Source of the DNA: Clostridia bacterium
Lineage (GTDB): Bacteria; Bacillota; Clostridia; Oscillospirales; Acutalibacteraceae
Direction of reading: 5' to 3'
NCBI GenBank assembly: GCA_017473925.1
Contig: JAFUIY010000038.1
Coordinates: 1-37,312 of the forward strand
DNA length: 37,312 nucleotides
Below the pieces are notes generated by a model that was not told the DNA's origin, searched no databases, and was given only the letters and a program-made list of their open reading frames with translations. The position numbers and the translations under genes are program-made. Positions 1 to 7,725 of this stretch are shown here, piece after piece (position 1 is the stretch's first letter; each line of letters begins with the position of its first letter).

Positions 1-157
1 ATGTGATATATCCGTCTTCGACGGATGTGATATATTTGCTTCGCAAATGTGATATAATTTGCCTTTGGCAAATTGTTTCGGAAGCCCTGCGGGCTTGGAT
101 TTTATAATTATGCATTATGCATTTTGCATTGTGCATTATCCCTACAAATTCTGATTA
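1..157. repeat. MITE-like intergenic element, copy A (left-truncated)
   Basis: This non-coding stretch ends in the element border CCTACAAATTCTGATTAA (140-157). Positions 103-156 match the reverse complement of 37109-37162 with two differences over 54 bases. Positions 75-101 match, inverted, the segment 17294-17320 in copy C with one difference. Positions 2-56 carry three copies of TGTGATATA separated by tiny hairpins with three-base loops (11-25, 35-47, 56-74), and a fourth such hairpin lies at 82-96. The left border is outside the window. No ORF is present. Confidence 0.75.
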
Positions 158-189
158 ATAAAAAACAGTCACCGCCGAAGCGATGACTG
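157..189 (-). terminator. Rho-independent terminator of htpG
   Basis: On the minus strand, just after the htpG stop, a stem (166-189, CAGTCA...TGACTG around a TTCG-type loop) is followed by a run of six T. It resembles the terminator after fucI at 9560-9589. Confidence 0.85.
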
Positions 190-197
190 CAAAAGAA

Positions 198-2078
198 TTA
201 TTCCATAAGCTCACTTACAAGGGCGCAGAACTCTGCAGGGTCTTCAATTGAAAGACCGCCGATGAGTCTTGCCTGCATATAAAGAAGCTTTGTGTACTTT
301 TTGAGCTTTTCGTCATCAATGCATTTAAGTCTTGCGGCAACGGGATGTGAAGCGTTGATTTCGAGCACTGTTTCAGCCTTGATGCCTGTTGCACCGGGCA
401 TTGCATTGAGCACCTTTTCCATTTCAGTTGAAAGCATACCCTCACTTGTAAGGCATGAAACATGATTTCTGAGTGCATTTGTAAAACGGACTTCCTTAAC
501 GCTGTCACCGAGATATGACTTCATCTTGTCAAGGATATCCTTTGCATCCTCATTTTCCTTTTTAAGTGCTTCTTTTTCTTCCTGCGTGTCAAGGTCAAGC
601 TTGTCTGCACATACATTCACGAAGCCCTTATCCTCATATTTCATGAGCATCTGAATCGCAAATTCGTCAACATTATCTGTGAAATAAAGGATTTCAAAGC
701 CCTTATCCTTTACAGCCTCAACCTGAGGAAGCATATCAATCTTTGACTTTGTTTCACCGCATGCATAGTAGATATTGTCCTGACCTTCCTTCATACGGTC
801 AACATATTCATTGAGCGTTGAAAGCTTGTCTTCGTGGGAGGAAACAAACATGAGAAGGTCCTGAAGTGTCTCCTTGTTTGCTCCGTAATTCTCATAAAGA
901 CCGTATTTCAGCTGCATACCGAAGGCTTTATAGAATTCCTCATATGTTTCCCTGTCCTTACGGAGCATTGTGAGAAGCTCCTGTCTGATTTTCTTTTCAA
1001 CTGTTTTTGCAATAAGCCTGAGCTGATAGTCATGCTGAAGCACTTCACGGGAGATGTTGAGTGAAAGGTCTGCAGAGTCAACAAGACCCTTTACGAAGCT
1101 GAAATAATCGGGAAGCAGGTCGGGGCACTTATCCATGATAAGCACACCGTTTGAATAGAGCTGAAGGCCCTTTTCAAAGTTCTTTGTGTAGTAGTCATAG
1201 GGTGCTCTCTTCGGAATGTAAAGAAGAGCATCGTATGTTGCCTGACCTTCTACCTTGCTGTGAATGACCTTTGCAGGCTTTTCAAAGTCATAGAACTTGT
1301 CAGAATAGAAGCTGTTGTATTCATCCTCCGTGATTTCATTCTTGTTCTTTCTCCAGAGGGGAACCATGCTGTTGAGAGTTCTTGTTTCTGTCACCTGCTC
1401 ATATTCGCCCTCTTTGTCTTCGACGGGCTTTGTTGTGGTGACATCCATAACAATGGGATATCTGATATAGTCGGAATACTTCTTCACGATTGATGAAATG
1501 CGGTAAGTGTCAAGGAAATCTGAATAATTATTCTCTTCTGTGTCTTCCTTGAAATAAAGTGTGATAACAGTACCTGCAGTTTCCTTTTCAGCCTCTTCAA
1601 CGGTGTAACCGTCAGCACCCTCACTTACCCAGAGATGTGCCGTTTCTTCACCGAAAGCCTTTGAAAGAACTGTGACCTTGTCTGCAACCATGAATGCGGA
1701 ATAGAAGCCGACACCGAACTGACCGATGATTTCAACATCTGTCTTTTCGTCCATATTCTTCTTGAAATCAAGTGAACCGCTTCTTGCGATTGTACCGAGG
1801 TTATTTTCAAGCTCTTCTGCTGTCATACCGCAGCCGTTGTCCTCAATTGTGAGCGTGCCTGCATCCTTATCGGGCGTAATAACGATTCTGAAATCATCCT
1901 TTGCAAGGCTTACGCTCTCATCAGTAAGCGAACGGAAATAGAGCTTGTCTACAGCATCACTTGCATTTGAAATCAGCTCTCTGAGGAAAATCTCCTTATG
2001 TGTATAAATAGAATTAATCATCATATCAAGCAATTTCTTTGATTCTGCTTTAAATTGCTTTTTTCTCATTTCTGTCAT
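198..2078 (-). CDS. htpG: Chaperone protein HtpG (Hsp90 family)
   Basis: A 626-residue bacterial Hsp90, the usual length for the family. It is an ATP-dependent cytoplasmic chaperone that helps late folding of client proteins under stress. The N-terminal GHKL ATPase domain is clear: the helix with RELISNASDA near residue 35, the DNGCGM motif near residue 82 and the GQFGVGFYSAFMV lid/nucleotide motif near residue 120. The middle domain contains NISREVLQ, with the conserved catalytic-loop arginine. The C-terminal dimerisation region is complete. The start fits the family N-terminus (MRKKQFKAESKKLL begins at residue 4, so a second ATG at residue 4 is also possible). The gene is monocistronic, with its own promoter and CIRCE site upstream and a terminator downstream. 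HrcA control is inferred from the CIRCE site. Confidence 0.98.
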   Translation of the reverse strand: MTEMRKKQFKAESKKLLDMMINSIYTHKEIFLRELISNASDAVDKLYFRSLTDESVSLAKDDFRIVITPDKDAGTLTIEDNGCGMTAEELENNLGTIARSGSLDFKKNMDEKTDVEIIGQFGVGFYSAFMVADKVTVLSKAFGEETAHLWVSEGADGYTVEEAEKETAGTVITLYFKEDTEENNYSDFLDTYRISSIVKKYSDYIRYPIVMDVTTTKPVEDKEGEYEQVTETRTLNSMVPLWRKNKNEITEDEYNSFYSDKFYDFEKPAKVIHSKVEGQATYDALLYIPKRAPYDYYTKNFEKGLQLYSNGVLIMDKCPDLLPDYFSFVKGLVDSADLSLNISREVLQHDYQLRLIAKTVEKKIRQELLTMLRKDRETYEEFYKAFGMQLKYGLYENYGANKETLQDLLMFVSSHEDKLSTLNEYVDRMKEGQDNIYYACGETKSKIDMLPQVEAVKDKGFEILYFTDNVDEFAIQMLMKYEDKGFVNVCADKLDLDTQEEKEALKKENEDAKDILDKMKSYLGDSVKEVRFTNALRNHVSCLTSEGMLSTEMEKVLNAMPGATGIKAETVLEINASHPVAARLKCIDDEKLKKYTKLLYMQARLIGGLSIEDPAEFCALVSELME

Positions 2079-2093
2079 CCTTTGAATAAATTA

Positions 2094-2120
2094 TTAGCAC
2101 TCCCTCATTGAGAGTGCTAA
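2094..2120 (-). promoter_or_regulatory. CIRCE element (HrcA operator)
   Basis: Perfect CIRCE inverted repeat: TTAGCACTC (2094-2102), a 9-base spacer, then GAGTGCTAA (2112-2120). It lies between the promoter and the htpG start, over the likely transcript start. By established knowledge HrcA binds this site and represses until heat shock. Confidence 0.97.
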
Positions 2121-2124
2121 TTAT

Positions 2125-2152
2125 AGTATAATCCTATTTTTGGGATTGTCAA
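2125..2152 (-). promoter_or_regulatory. Sigma-A promoter of htpG
   Basis: On the minus strand, TTGACA (2147-2152), a 16-base spacer and TATACT (2125-2130), immediately upstream of the CIRCE operator. Confidence 0.88.
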
Positions 2153-2209
2153 CACTTTTTTTGAAAAAAATATTCAAAAGCACGGGAAGATATAGTATAA
2201 TGATTAAAA

Positions 2210-2563
2210 TTACTTTGATTTCGGCTTTGTCATAAAGGCAACAACCACACCTGACAGCAATGCAGCCATGACACCTGCAGAACAGGAAGTCAGAGGCCCC
2301 GTCAGCACACCGATAAGCCCCTGCTCGTCAATTGCCTTTTTCGTGCCCTCAACAAGAGTATGGCCGAAGCCCGTCAGAGGTACCGTTGCCCCTGCTCCCG
2401 CAAACTCTTTGATTGGCCCGTAGAGTCCCAGAGCCGAGAGAATGACACCCGAAATAACAAAGCCTACAAGTATTTTACCCGGCGTGAGCTTTGTGTTGTC
2501 TATGAGAATCTGACCTATGACACAGATTGCACCGCCCACAAGAAATGCTTTGAGAAAATCCAT
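2210..2563 (-). CDS. spoVAE: Stage V sporulation protein AE (SpoVAEb-type)
   Basis: A 117-residue hydrophobic membrane protein of the SpoVAC/SpoVAEb family. In spore formers this family belongs to the SpoVA channel that moves dipicolinic acid across the spore inner membrane. Visible features are several hydrophobic segments with glycine-rich turns (FLVGGAICVIGQILID, GKILVGFVISGVILSALGLY, LTGPLTSCSAGVMAALLSGVV) and the family's TVPLTGFGHTL stretch. I chose the ATG at 2563 because an AGGTG ribosome-binding site sits seven bases upstream (2571-2575 region); a longer reading frame adds ten unsupported residues. The gene stands alone: no spoVAC or spoVAD neighbour is present, unlike the usual spoVA operon. 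Its 5' end faces rlmA 60 bases away. It implies the organism can make, or descended from makers of, endospores. Confidence 0.9.
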   Translation of the reverse strand: MDFLKAFLVGGAICVIGQILIDNTKLTPGKILVGFVISGVILSALGLYGPIKEFAGAGATVPLTGFGHTLVEGTKKAIDEQGLIGVLTGPLTSCSAGVMAALLSGVVVAFMTKPKSK

Positions 2564-2623
2564 AGAAATACACCTCACAATGAGTGTTTCCATAAATATT
2601 CAATATTATACGGAGATGAAAAA

Positions 2624-3412
2624 ATGCTTATCTGTCCCGTCTGTTCAGGAGAACTCACAAAAAACGGAAATACATACAAATGCAGTCTGAACCATTCCTT
2701 TGACATGGCAAAGGAGGGTTATGTCAACCTGCTTTCAGGAAAACACAAGGCAGGTGAGCTCATAGGTGACAACCGTGACATGGCAAAGGCAAGAAGACTG
2801 TTTCTTGAAACAGGACATTACGATTTTCTTGCAGAGAGCATCTGCAGTCACATCGGCGGGAATGACAATGTTCTTGATATTTCCTGCGGTGAAGGTTACT
2901 ACACCGATTATTTCAGAAGAAAAACAGGTGCCTGTGCCAGCGGCTTTGACATCTCCAAGGAAATGATAAGGCTTGCGGCAAAGAAGTATAAGGAAACATT
3001 CTTTTTTGTTGCAAATATTGCCCGTATCCCCGTTAAGGATGAAAGTGTTGATGTTGCAGTGCAGATATGCGCTCCCTTTTCGGAAAAGGAATTTGCAAGA
3101 ATCCTGAAAAAAGACGGGAAGCTCCTTTCCGTTGTTCCGGGAAGAAAGCATCTGTGGGAAATGAAAGAGGTGCTCTACAGCACACCTTACGAAAACAACG
3201 AAGATGACACAGTATACGAAAGCCTCATTCTTACAGATGAAGCAACGGTAAAAAGCACTGTCAGACTCTCCACTCCGGAAGAAATTATGAGTCTTTTCGC
3301 AATGACACCCTATTACTACAGAACAAGCGATGAAGACAAGGCAAAGCTCGGCAGTCTGCCTTATCTTGAAACTCAGGCTGAATTCACAATCAGGACATTC
3401 ACAAGAAGGTGA
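2624..3412 (+). CDS. rlmA: 23S rRNA (guanine-N1)-methyltransferase, RlmA family
   Basis: A 262-residue SAM-dependent methyltransferase matching RlmA from end to end. Family members methylate N1 of a guanine in helix 35 of 23S rRNA (G745 in E. coli, G748 in the Gram-positive RlmA(II)/TlrB branch). The N-terminal zinc finger shows C4, C7, C20 and H24, followed by the hallmark FDMAKEGYVNLL. The SAM motif I is VLDISCGEGYYTDYF near residue 87. Start choice: the ATG at 2624 has GGAG eight bases upstream and gives the family N-terminus; a longer in-frame extension upstream overlaps spoVAE antisense and is not credible. It is six bases from the following protease gene and probably cotranscribed with it. 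Whether it acts on G745 or G748 cannot be told by eye. Confidence 0.92.
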   Translation: MLICPVCSGELTKNGNTYKCSLNHSFDMAKEGYVNLLSGKHKAGELIGDNRDMAKARRLFLETGHYDFLAESICSHIGGNDNVLDISCGEGYYTDYFRRKTGACASGFDISKEMIRLAAKKYKETFFFVANIARIPVKDESVDVAVQICAPFSEKEFARILKKDGKLLSVVPGRKHLWEMKEVLYSTPYENNEDDTVYESLILTDEATVKSTVRLSTPEEIMSLFAMTPYYYRTSDEDKAKLGSLPYLETQAEFTIRTFTRR

Positions 3413-3418
3413 TGTATA

Positions 3419-4954
3419 ATGAAAAAAAGTTTATTTTTTATCATTACATGTATATTTCTGACAGTCTTTGCTCTTTGTACATCTGCTTATCTCGTAGGCG
3501 ACGCTGACGGCAACGGCAGAGTAACTGCATCTGATGCAAGAGTTGCACTGCGTTTTGCCGCATCCCTTGACCTCCCGACAGAAAGACAGATAACGCTCTG
3601 CGACACAAACAGTGACGGCAAGGTCTCGGCTTCAGATGCCAGAACAATTCTCAGGACAGCGGCGAATATCGAAAAGCCCGTCACAAGAAACGAAGAGGAA
3701 ACCTTTGAAATCACGGCTGACGGCAATACAGAAATAAAAACTCCCAATGAAATATATGAAGAAGCAAAGAAGTTCACATGCGAAATAAGAACCTATGACA
3801 AAAACGGAATTGCACTGACTGTGGGAACAGGCTTTTTTATATCATCAGAGGGTATACTCGTAACTGATTTTCATGTAATCAGCACTGCTTCAAGTGCAGT
3901 CGCAATAATGTCTGACGGCAGAAAATACAGCATAACATCGGTTCTCGGTTACGACAGCAGAAAAGACATTGCATTGCTCTCAACGGCTGCTGTCAATGTT
4001 CCCTTTGCCTCTTTCGGAAAGGATGTAAATGTCGGCGACGATATCTTCGTTCTCGGCAGTCCGAAGGGCTATACGGGTACATTTTCAAGGGGCTGTGTTT
4101 CAGCCGTTGACAGAGTGATTTCAAGCCTCGGCAACGGAATAAAATACATCCAGATAACTGCTCCCGTTTCAACGGGAAACAGCGGCGGACCCGTTCTTGA
4201 CAACAAGGGAAATGTCATCGGCATCGTTGCAATGAGCCACAACGAGGCACAGAATCTCAACTTTGTAATTCCTGTTGAGGAAATCGGAAAAATCGACATT
4301 TCAACACCCGTCACTCTCCCTGAGCTTGCAAAGGATGCTGAGGATTTTACAGGCGAAATCCTGCTTTCCGCAAAGGGAATAACCATGAGAAAGGGCGGAA
4401 CGGCTTTTTTCTATGCCGTTGCATCAGCCTCTGAGGAATACGCCCTTGAATGCTCTTCCGACAATGACTGCGTGAGCGTTTTCACAGGCAGGAATTACGG
4501 CAACATAACGGTCATTTACATAAGTGCTGAGGATAACTGTACGGCTGAAATCACCGTCGGCTTCAGCGGAAGAAAAACAATGACTGCAACGCTGGATGTC
4601 ACCGTTGATGACACAGCACCCGTCACATACTGCGGTCTGCCCGTGAATGTGCCCGATTTCGGTGTTTTTGCATCCTGTCCCGTCTCTGAATGCCACGAAA
4701 ACACAGACGGTGAAAAGAGTGTATATTCCTTTCTCTATGCTTCAGACTCCCCTGCTTTCACGGAAAGCTCTGCAGAAGAAATCATGAAGGGCTACATAAA
4801 GGAGCTTGAAAAATACGGTTTTGCACTCATTTCTGCTGCAGATGACAATAATGCAGGTATTTTTTTCAACAAGGATAACAACACCACCCTGACATTCGGT
4901 CTGACTCAGAAGGATGACGGAAAGTGGTATATATGTGTACTGATATACAGATAA
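3419..4954 (+). CDS. Secreted dockerin-containing trypsin-like (S1C/HtrA-type) serine protease
   Basis: A 511-residue exported protein. Order of parts: signal peptide (about 1-23); a two-copy dockerin type I-like module with calcium loops at 28-39 and 62-73, each ending ASDAR; a linker; a chymotrypsin-fold protease with a plausible triad His152 (TDFHVIS), Asp183 (KDIALL) and Ser255 (TGNSGGPV); then about 200 residues of unrecognised beta-rich C-terminal sequence. There is no PDZ domain at the usual HtrA position. Family knowledge: dockerins bind cohesins on scaffoldins, so this could be cell-surface or cellulosome-like attached. No cohesin lies in the window, so attachment is inference. An AGGTGATG ribosome-binding site overlaps the rlmA stop, so the two genes look cotranscribed. 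A terminator follows. Confidence 0.87.
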   Translation: MKKSLFFIITCIFLTVFALCTSAYLVGDADGNGRVTASDARVALRFAASLDLPTERQITLCDTNSDGKVSASDARTILRTAANIEKPVTRNEEETFEITADGNTEIKTPNEIYEEAKKFTCEIRTYDKNGIALTVGTGFFISSEGILVTDFHVISTASSAVAIMSDGRKYSITSVLGYDSRKDIALLSTAAVNVPFASFGKDVNVGDDIFVLGSPKGYTGTFSRGCVSAVDRVISSLGNGIKYIQITAPVSTGNSGGPVLDNKGNVIGIVAMSHNEAQNLNFVIPVEEIGKIDISTPVTLPELAKDAEDFTGEILLSAKGITMRKGGTAFFYAVASASEEYALECSSDNDCVSVFTGRNYGNITVIYISAEDNCTAEITVGFSGRKTMTATLDVTVDDTAPVTYCGLPVNVPDFGVFASCPVSECHENTDGEKSVYSFLYASDSPAFTESSAEEIMKGYIKELEKYGFALISAADDNNAGIFFNKDNNTTLTFGLTQKDDGKWYICVLIYR

Positions 4955-4965
4955 AAAAAACAAAG

Positions 4966-4998
4966 AGCAGTCGGTTTTAACCGGCTGCTTTCTGTTTT
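4966..4998 (+). terminator. Terminator after the rlmA-protease operon
   Basis: Stem AGCAGTCGG / CCGGCTGCT (4966-4974 and 4981-4989) around TTTTAA, followed by a T-rich tail. Confidence 0.82.
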
Positions 4999-5074
4999 GG
5001 GGTTAATTGAAATATGATAAGGAGTGTTTATGTAAAATGTTATAAATCATTTTGCTTAAATATTTATTGAATAA

Positions 5075-5103
5075 TTGACTTTGATGAAAATAGTTGTTAT
5101 AAT
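5075..5103 (+). promoter_or_regulatory. Sigma-A promoter of the lipoprotein-kinase-fucI operon
   Basis: TTGACT (5075-5080), a 17-base spacer and a consensus TATAAT (5098-5103), about 30 bases upstream of the lipoprotein ATG. Confidence 0.85.
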
Positions 5104-5134
5104 ATTTTTTATAAATGTAAAAGGATAATTACTC

Positions 5135-6217
5135 ATGAAAAAAATCATTTCACTGTTTATTGTGTGTGCATTGCTGTGTACGTCCCTGTGCTCATGCTCA
5201 TTTATCGGCAACAGTGAAGTCATCACAATAAATAACAATACAGTCATTGACAAAGAAATATTCACCTATTTCCTCAATGAAGCATATTATTCCGCAGAGG
5301 GCATGAATCAGTCAGCTTGCATTGACCTTGCAACCTCAGACTGTCTTGAATATGTGGCTGTGAACACTCAGTTCAGGAACAGAGGACGAACTCTTTCAGC
5401 CAACGAAAAAGCAGATGTTTCAAGGGAAACAAACGCCCTGTGGCGCATGTGGGGCAGCTACCTTACACAGATAGGCGTTTCAAAGGAAGCTTTTTTCAAG
5501 ATAAAGCAGTATGAATACTTCAGGAAAGAGCTGTGCTTTGCACTCTACGACACTGACGGCGAAAAGCCCATGAACGAGGAATACATCAGGCAGTATTTCA
5601 CAACAAACTATGTGGGAATCAAGTATTTCTACGAGGAGCTGTATACCGTACTGACTCCCGAAGAATACAATGCACTTGATGCAACTGACAGAGCCGCATA
5701 TGACACTGCAAAAAGTGATGCTCTGAAGCGTTACAATGCAAACAGTCAGATTGCAAACTATGTCAACAGCAATGTTTACACCATGGATGAAGCATTCATG
5801 GCTGTCACAGGTCAGGTTTCGGCAGATATCAGTGCAACAATGGCAGTTGTGGGCAGAAATGACTCTGCTTTCACGCCCGAATTCATCGATGCCGTTTTCA
5901 GACAGCCCACAGGCAGTGCATTCATAATCACAAATGCAGATAAAAGCTATATGTACTTCATCGAGAGGGTTGACCTTCTTGACAACAAATATGACTTTTA
6001 CTCACAATACCGTGACACATGCCTTATGGCTGTATCTGAAAGCTTCTTTGTAGGCGAAATAAATTCGTGGATTCAGTCCTGTCAGGCTGTAAGACACATG
6101 ACAGAGGCAAAGCAGTGCTACAGCAGCATAAAAAATGCGGACAGAAGCGGCTATGCCGGCACGGAAAACTACATTTTCTCAACATTCAGACCCAACAATC
6201 CGGAGGAGATCAGATAA
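5135..6217 (+). CDS. Putative lipoprotein with SurA/PrsA-like N-terminal region
   Basis: A 360-residue exported protein. The N-terminus has a charged MKK start, a hydrophobic core and a lipobox-like LCSC with the likely lipidated Cys at 21, so it should be anchored on the outer face of the membrane. Residues 30-55 (EVITINNNTVIDKEIFTYFLNEAY) resemble the start of SurA/PrsA-type chaperone domains, and the following sequence is mostly predicted helix. I see no parvulin PPIase core, so enzymatic isomerase activity is not supported. The start has AAGGA nine bases upstream. Its stop overlaps the next start (TAATG at 6215-6219), so translation is coupled to the sugar kinase, an unusual partner. Function unknown; an extracytoplasmic folding factor is a guess. 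Confidence 0.7.
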   Translation: MKKIISLFIVCALLCTSLCSCSFIGNSEVITINNNTVIDKEIFTYFLNEAYYSAEGMNQSACIDLATSDCLEYVAVNTQFRNRGRTLSANEKADVSRETNALWRMWGSYLTQIGVSKEAFFKIKQYEYFRKELCFALYDTDGEKPMNEEYIRQYFTTNYVGIKYFYEELYTVLTPEEYNALDATDRAAYDTAKSDALKRYNANSQIANYVNSNVYTMDEAFMAVTGQVSADISATMAVVGRNDSAFTPEFIDAVFRQPTGSAFIITNADKSYMYFIERVDLLDNKYDFYSQYRDTCLMAVSESFFVGEINSWIQSCQAVRHMTEAKQCYSSIKNADRSGYAGTENYIFSTFRPNNPEEIR

Positions 6218-7680
6218 TGAAAAAAGTTCTTGCATTCGATTTCGGCGCTTCAAGCGGCAGAGCTATTCTCGGCACATTTGACGGCGAAAAAATCACTCTT
6301 GAAGAAATTCACAGATTTTCAAACGACCCCGTCAAGGTCGGTCATACATTCTACTGGGACGTCCTGAGACTTTTCCATGAAATCAAGCAGGGCATTCTCA
6401 AGGCAAAGCAGTACGGCGAAATTGACAGCATCGGCATCGACACATGGGGGGTTGATTTCGGTCTTATCGACGAAAAAGGTTATCTTCTTGAAAACCCCGT
6501 TCATTACCGTGATGAGCGTAATGTAGGCATGATTGACGAAGCAAGAAAATACATGTCCCGCACAGAAATGTACGACAGAACAGGCATCCAGTTCATGGAG
6601 TTCAACACTCTTTTCCAGCTTCTTTCATTAAAACTCAACAGACCTGAGCTTCTTGAAAGAGCAGACAAGCTCCTTTTTATGCCTGACCTTTTTGCATACA
6701 TGCTCACAGATAAAAAAGTGTCGGAATACTCCATCGCAACAACATCACAGATGGTCAACATTGACACTCAGGACTGGGATTACGAGCTTCTCAGAGCAAT
6801 GAAAATCCCCACACATATTCTTTGTGACATTGTTCCCTCAGGCACAAAAATGGGTTATCTCAGACGTTCACTCAGAGCAGAGCTCGGTCTTGAAAGAATC
6901 CCCGTCATTTCCGTCTGCGGACATGACACACAGAGCGCTATAACGGCAATCCCCAGCGAAAGCAAGGATTTTGCATTCATCAGCAGCGGCACATGGAGCC
7001 TTTTCGGTACAGAGCTTGACGAGCCCGTTGTAAACGAAAAAGCAAGAAAGCTCAATGTCACAAACGAAGGCGGCTACAACTACACAACAGCCTTCCTTAA
7101 GAATATATGCGGTCTCTGGCTCATTCAGGAAAGCAGACGCCAGTGGATGAGAGAGGGCAAGGAATATTCATATGCTCAGCTTGAGCAGGAGGCATTAAAG
7201 GCAGAGCCCTTCAAGTGCTTTATCGACCCCGATGCACCCGATTTTGTTGCAATGGGCGATATGCCTGAAAGAGTCCGTGAATTCTGCAGAAAGACAAATC
7301 AGTATATTCCAGAGACTGTCGGCGAGGTCATGAGATGCATCTACGAAAGCCTTGCAATGAAGTATAAGTATGTTCTTGCAGGTATCGAGGATTGTGTCGG
7401 TAAGAAATACGACAGAATCCATGTCATGGGCGGCGGAACAAAGGACACATTCCTCTGCGCACTCACAGCATCATCATGCAACAGAACAGTCTATGCAGGC
7501 CCCATTGAAGCAACAGTTCTCGGCAATGTGGCTGTACAGCTTATGGCATCGGGTGATATCAAGGACATTGCAGAGGCAAGAAAAATCATTGCAAAGGGCG
7601 AAAACCTCAAGGTTTACGAGCCCGTTGACGCTGACAAATGGGAAGAAGCATATAAGAATTTTGTTAAAATAGTAAAGTAA
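6217..7680 (+). CDS. rhaB: FGGY sugar kinase, rhamnulokinase type (possibly acting on L-fuculose)
   Basis: A 487-residue FGGY-family kinase; E. coli RhaB is about the same length. It phosphorylates a ketose at C1, classically L-rhamnulose. Visible features are the N-terminal phosphate loop (VLAFDFGASSGRAILG), the substrate strand IGIDTWGVDFGLID, the HYRDER segment, the ATPase motif ISSGTWSLFG and the C-terminal HVMGGGTKDTFLC. I start it at the ATG at 6217, with GGAGGAG about ten bases upstream; the longer reading frame overlaps the lipoprotein gene. It sits 45 bases ahead of L-fucose isomerase and no rhamnose isomerase or aldolase is nearby, so the real substrate may be L-fuculose. That reassignment is inference from context; by sequence it looks like RhaB rather than E. 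coli FucK. Confidence 0.88.
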   Translation: MKKVLAFDFGASSGRAILGTFDGEKITLEEIHRFSNDPVKVGHTFYWDVLRLFHEIKQGILKAKQYGEIDSIGIDTWGVDFGLIDEKGYLLENPVHYRDERNVGMIDEARKYMSRTEMYDRTGIQFMEFNTLFQLLSLKLNRPELLERADKLLFMPDLFAYMLTDKKVSEYSIATTSQMVNIDTQDWDYELLRAMKIPTHILCDIVPSGTKMGYLRRSLRAELGLERIPVISVCGHDTQSAITAIPSESKDFAFISSGTWSLFGTELDEPVVNEKARKLNVTNEGGYNYTTAFLKNICGLWLIQESRRQWMREGKEYSYAQLEQEALKAEPFKCFIDPDAPDFVAMGDMPERVREFCRKTNQYIPETVGEVMRCIYESLAMKYKYVLAGIEDCVGKKYDRIHVMGGGTKDTFLCALTASSCNRTVYAGPIEATVLGNVAVQLMASGDIKDIAEARKIIAKGENLKVYEPVDADKWEEAYKNFVKIVK

Positions 7681-7725
7681 TTTTAAGTGAACAATTTCAC
7701 TTTATATAAAGAAAGGTTGATACAA

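Noticed and set aside
2..74. Possible CRISPR array (three TGTGATATA repeats with intervening sequences)
   Set aside because: The repeat is only nine bases, and the intervening sequences are 13-18 bases and self-complementary, unlike spacers. No cas gene is in the window.
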